A DNA stretch of 6,269 nucleotides, taken from NCBI GenBank assembly GCA_030666985.1, contig DAOUWT010000165.1:1-6269 (forward strand), written 5' to 3'. Made by a program: the position numbers and the translations under genes. Position 1 is the stretch's first letter, and each line of letters begins with the position of its first letter. This stretch comes from Chloroflexota bacterium. GTDB taxonomy: Bacteria; Chloroflexota; Anaerolineae; Anaerolineales; UBA11858. The notes beneath the pieces are model-generated. The model worked only from the letters and a program-made list of their open reading frames with translations, did not search any database and was not told the DNA's origin. Below are positions 5,137 through 6,269 of this stretch, one piece after another.

Positions 5137-5881
5137 CAAAAAGCGTATTCTCCAAAGAAATCAACTTTCCAGAAAGCACTTTCAAGTCCATCTCTGCGGC
5201 AGTGGTATCCTCATCAAGCTCACCTACTACCAACTCAAGGCGCTGCTCCATGCTAGTGACCACGTCACGTTGGTCGGCATTGAGCATGGTCTTCAGAACT
5301 TTGAGAGTTTCCTTTACCTTATCAAGCTTTAATCTAACTTCGGCAAGCTCGCCATCATGAAGAGATATCAAAGCACCCGTCACAGCAACCCGTGCGCTCA
5401 AAACAGTGATATGGGTGTTAACATCTTCCATATCTCTTTCTAAACTTTCATTAGCCGTCTCGAATGATGACAAGTCTTCCACCTCACCTTGGAGGGAAGC
5501 AATTTCTTCCTCAGCCATGGCTAAATCACTCCTGGCTTCTTCAAGGGCTAATTTTGTAGGTCCAGCAACCATAATATGCGAGAGCGCATAGCCTCCCAAA
5601 AAGATAACCAGAATCGCCAAAAGCCAAATCGCTGCCCGGCGAATAAATTTCGCTGCTTTAGTATTTCTCCGTTCAGCCCTCTTCTTTTTCTTGGCTACTT
5701 TCTTAGCTTTGGCTGCCTCTTTTTCCTCCTTTTTCTTGACCTTCTTTTCTTTTTTTGTCTCCACCTCTATCTCAGCGGGAGCTTCCCAAGGCATTTCGTC
5801 GGCCACGGCCTCTATTTCAGGGGTTTTAGTTTCAGCAGCCTCTACATTCACTTCCTCGAGCTGTTTTTCTTTTTCTTCCAT
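5126..5881 (-). CDS. Single-pass membrane protein with charged N-terminus and C-terminal coiled coil, function unknown
   Basis: 251 residues, not recognised. Residues 1-40 are acidic with A, P and E. Residues 43-82 are extremely Lys-rich (KKEKKVKKKEEK... to RRNTKAAKFIRR). One hydrophobic span follows at about 83-104 (AAIWLLAILVIFLGGYALSHI). Residues 109-250 are predicted helical with heptad-like spacing of A, L, I and V among E, D and K, as in LALEEARSDLAMAEEEIASL. By the positive-inside rule the basic stretch suggests a cytoplasmic N-terminus and an extracytoplasmic coiled coil. No enzyme motif and no cysteine occur. The ATG at 5881 has AAAGGAG 8 bases upstream, and a perfect extended -10 lies about 56 bases before the start, so it is probably its own unit. 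A cell-envelope scaffold or anchoring role is possible but only a guess. Confidence 0.82.
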   Translation of the reverse strand: MEEKEKQLEEVNVEAAETKTPEIEAVADEMPWEAPAEIEVETKKEKKVKKKEEKEAAKAKKVAKKKKRAERRNTKAAKFIRRAAIWLLAILVIFLGGYALSHIMVAGPTKLALEEARSDLAMAEEEIASLQGEVEDLSSFETANESLERDMEDVNTHITVLSARVAVTGALISLHDGELAEVRLKLDKVKETLKVLKTMLNADQRDVVTSMEQRLELVVGELDEDTTAAEMDLKVLSGKLISLENTLFANP

Positions 5882-5936
5882 TTCGCATTCTCCTTTGACT
5901 CAGTATCAGATCATTCCAAGTTATCTCTACAAATAG

Positions 5937-5945
5937 ATTATACCA
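5937..5945 (-). promoter_or_regulatory. Extended -10 promoter of the coiled-coil membrane protein gene
   Basis: TGGTATAAT on the minus strand: a perfect -10 (5942-5937) with the extended TGn element. The best -35 is only CTGACT with a long 19-base spacer, so the extended -10 probably compensates. The start is expected near 5930, giving a leader of about 50 bases. Confidence 0.65.
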
Positions 5946-6020
5946 CCCTGAACGTTTTTCGAGTCAGGAGAGTCCCTCAAAAGCTCTCCCCAAAGTTATC
6001 CCAGGTCATTCTGCGGCCCA

Positions 6021-6056
6021 AAACAAAGAGCCGGGGTATACCCCGGCTCTTTGTTT
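6021..6056. terminator. Perfect 36-bp palindrome, probable bidirectional terminator
   Basis: The arm AAACAAAGAGCCGGGG (6021-6036) and its exact complement (6041-6056) flank TATA, so the whole 36 bp is palindromic. The GC-rich centre and A/T-rich feet (CTTTGTTT) suit an intrinsic terminator in either direction, although the T tract is interrupted by G. It would shield the coiled-coil gene's promoter from readthrough from the right. Confidence 0.7.
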
Positions 6057-6103
6057 CTACCTAAAAAATACCTCTTTGGGAATTCACGGGGTACTCGCTT
6101 TAG

Positions 6104-6109
6104 ATTATA
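6104..6109 (-). promoter_or_regulatory. Possible -10 box (TATAAT) facing the palindrome
   Basis: A perfect TATAAT on the minus strand, but no good -35 at 15-19 bases (CCTGCT at 17). A transcript from here would start near 6097 and meet the palindrome after about 40 bases, so it would be a very short RNA. Weak. Confidence 0.25.
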
Positions 6110-6118
6110 GTATTTCAC

Positions 6119-6238
6119 TGCGCTTGAGCAGGATGGCCACATCCTGCGGGTGGAGTACGGGGAAGTGCCCAGTTCAGAATGAACCACCCTCAGAGCAGAA
6201 ACTAGTACATCACGGCGGAAATCCGTTGAGGGTTTTTT
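6119..6238 (+). ncRNA. Candidate structured RNA or leader with terminator-like 3' end
   Basis: Read on the plus strand, this segment offers several helices: GCAGGATG/CATCCTGC with a 4-base loop (6128-6147), GGGTGG (6148-6153) with CCACCC (6184-6189) enclosing GGG..CCC (6160-6170) and TTCA/TGAA with a GAA loop (6173-6183), and CCCTCA (6187-6192) with TGAGGG (6227-6232) stacked on ACGG/CCGT (6212-6226), then six T (6233-6238). The second and last helices share bases, so they exclude each other, as in attenuators. A possible promoter is TTCACG, 18 bases, TATAGT (6083-6112). It matches no RNA family I know. A dispersed repeat is the main alternative, and the opposite strand folds similarly. Confidence 0.3.
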
Positions 6239-6269
6239 CACGCTCGCGAAGGATCGCCAGATTCTGAGC

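Larger units (their letters stand above)
5882..6269. other. 390-base stretch without a convincing gene
   Basis: The open frames on both strands here show no family resemblance, no ribosome binding site and poor amino-acid composition. What can be seen is the promoter of the coiled-coil gene (5937-5945), a minor hairpin GGAGAG/CTCTCC near 5967-5990, a perfect palindrome (6021-6056), a TATAAT on the minus strand (6104-6109), and a strongly self-complementary segment (6119-6238). Confidence 0.6.

Noticed and set aside
5576..6064. Plus-strand frame rich in Phe, Ser and Leu
   Set aside because: This composition is the antisense shadow of the Lys/Glu-rich coiled-coil gene, and the frame runs through the palindrome.
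6119..6238. tRNA, SRP RNA, RNase P RNA or a known riboswitch
   Set aside because: No T-loop GGTTCRA, no SRP GGAA apical motif and no conserved core of the common riboswitches was found.
5996..6241. Minus-strand frame of 81 codons
   Set aside because: It crosses the perfect palindrome and the structured segment, has no ribosome site and no recognisable motif.

Overview
The window probably comes from a member of the Chloroflexota (Anaerolineae-like), perhaps a metagenomic contig. This is an inference from style, not proof. The signs are a tryptophan-type T-box leader, a TrpB2-class tryptophan synthase beta chain, a cytochrome b subunit IV fused to a two-haem cytochrome c, heptanucleotide repeats between genes, and a toxin-antitoxin-like pair of a kind I associate with Chloroflexota and cyanobacteria.

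Left part (1-2382, minus strand): one transcription unit reads right to left. A good sigma-70-type promoter (2354-2382) drives a complete T-box riboswitch (about 1995-2347) with a UGG (Trp) specifier, a T-box bulge matching a G73 tRNA, and mutually exclusive antiterminator and terminator. Behind it lie a 236-residue ABC-class ATPase (GTG start) and, 109 bases further on, trpB2, which runs off the left edge. Charging of tRNA-Trp therefore appears to gate an ATPase of unknown role together with tryptophan synthesis. A 98-bp block of 14 heptamers, seven on each strand, fills the gap between the two genes.

Middle (2400-4250, plus strand): a DDE transposase/integrase remnant that keeps only its N-terminal part, preceded by a duplicated box resembling a transposon end. 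Next come a short heptamer repeat and a 391-residue QcrC-like protein (cytochrome b subunit IV plus two CxxCH haem c sites). Its usual partners, the Rieske protein and the cytochrome b N-terminal subunit, are not adjacent. A bidirectional terminator closes this gene and also the next unit, which converges on it.

Right part (4265-6269): an overlapping two-gene unit on the minus strand resembles an antitoxin (107 aa) and a TumE/DUF6516-like toxin (111 aa). An inverted repeat and a small tandem repeat follow. Then comes a minus-strand gene for a highly charged, single-pass membrane protein with a C-terminal coiled coil, which has its own extended -10 promoter. The last 390 bases hold no convincing gene. 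They contain a perfect 36-bp palindrome and a 120-base stretch that can fold into several helices ending in a T run, which may be a small RNA, a leader for a gene beyond the edge, or a dispersed repeat.
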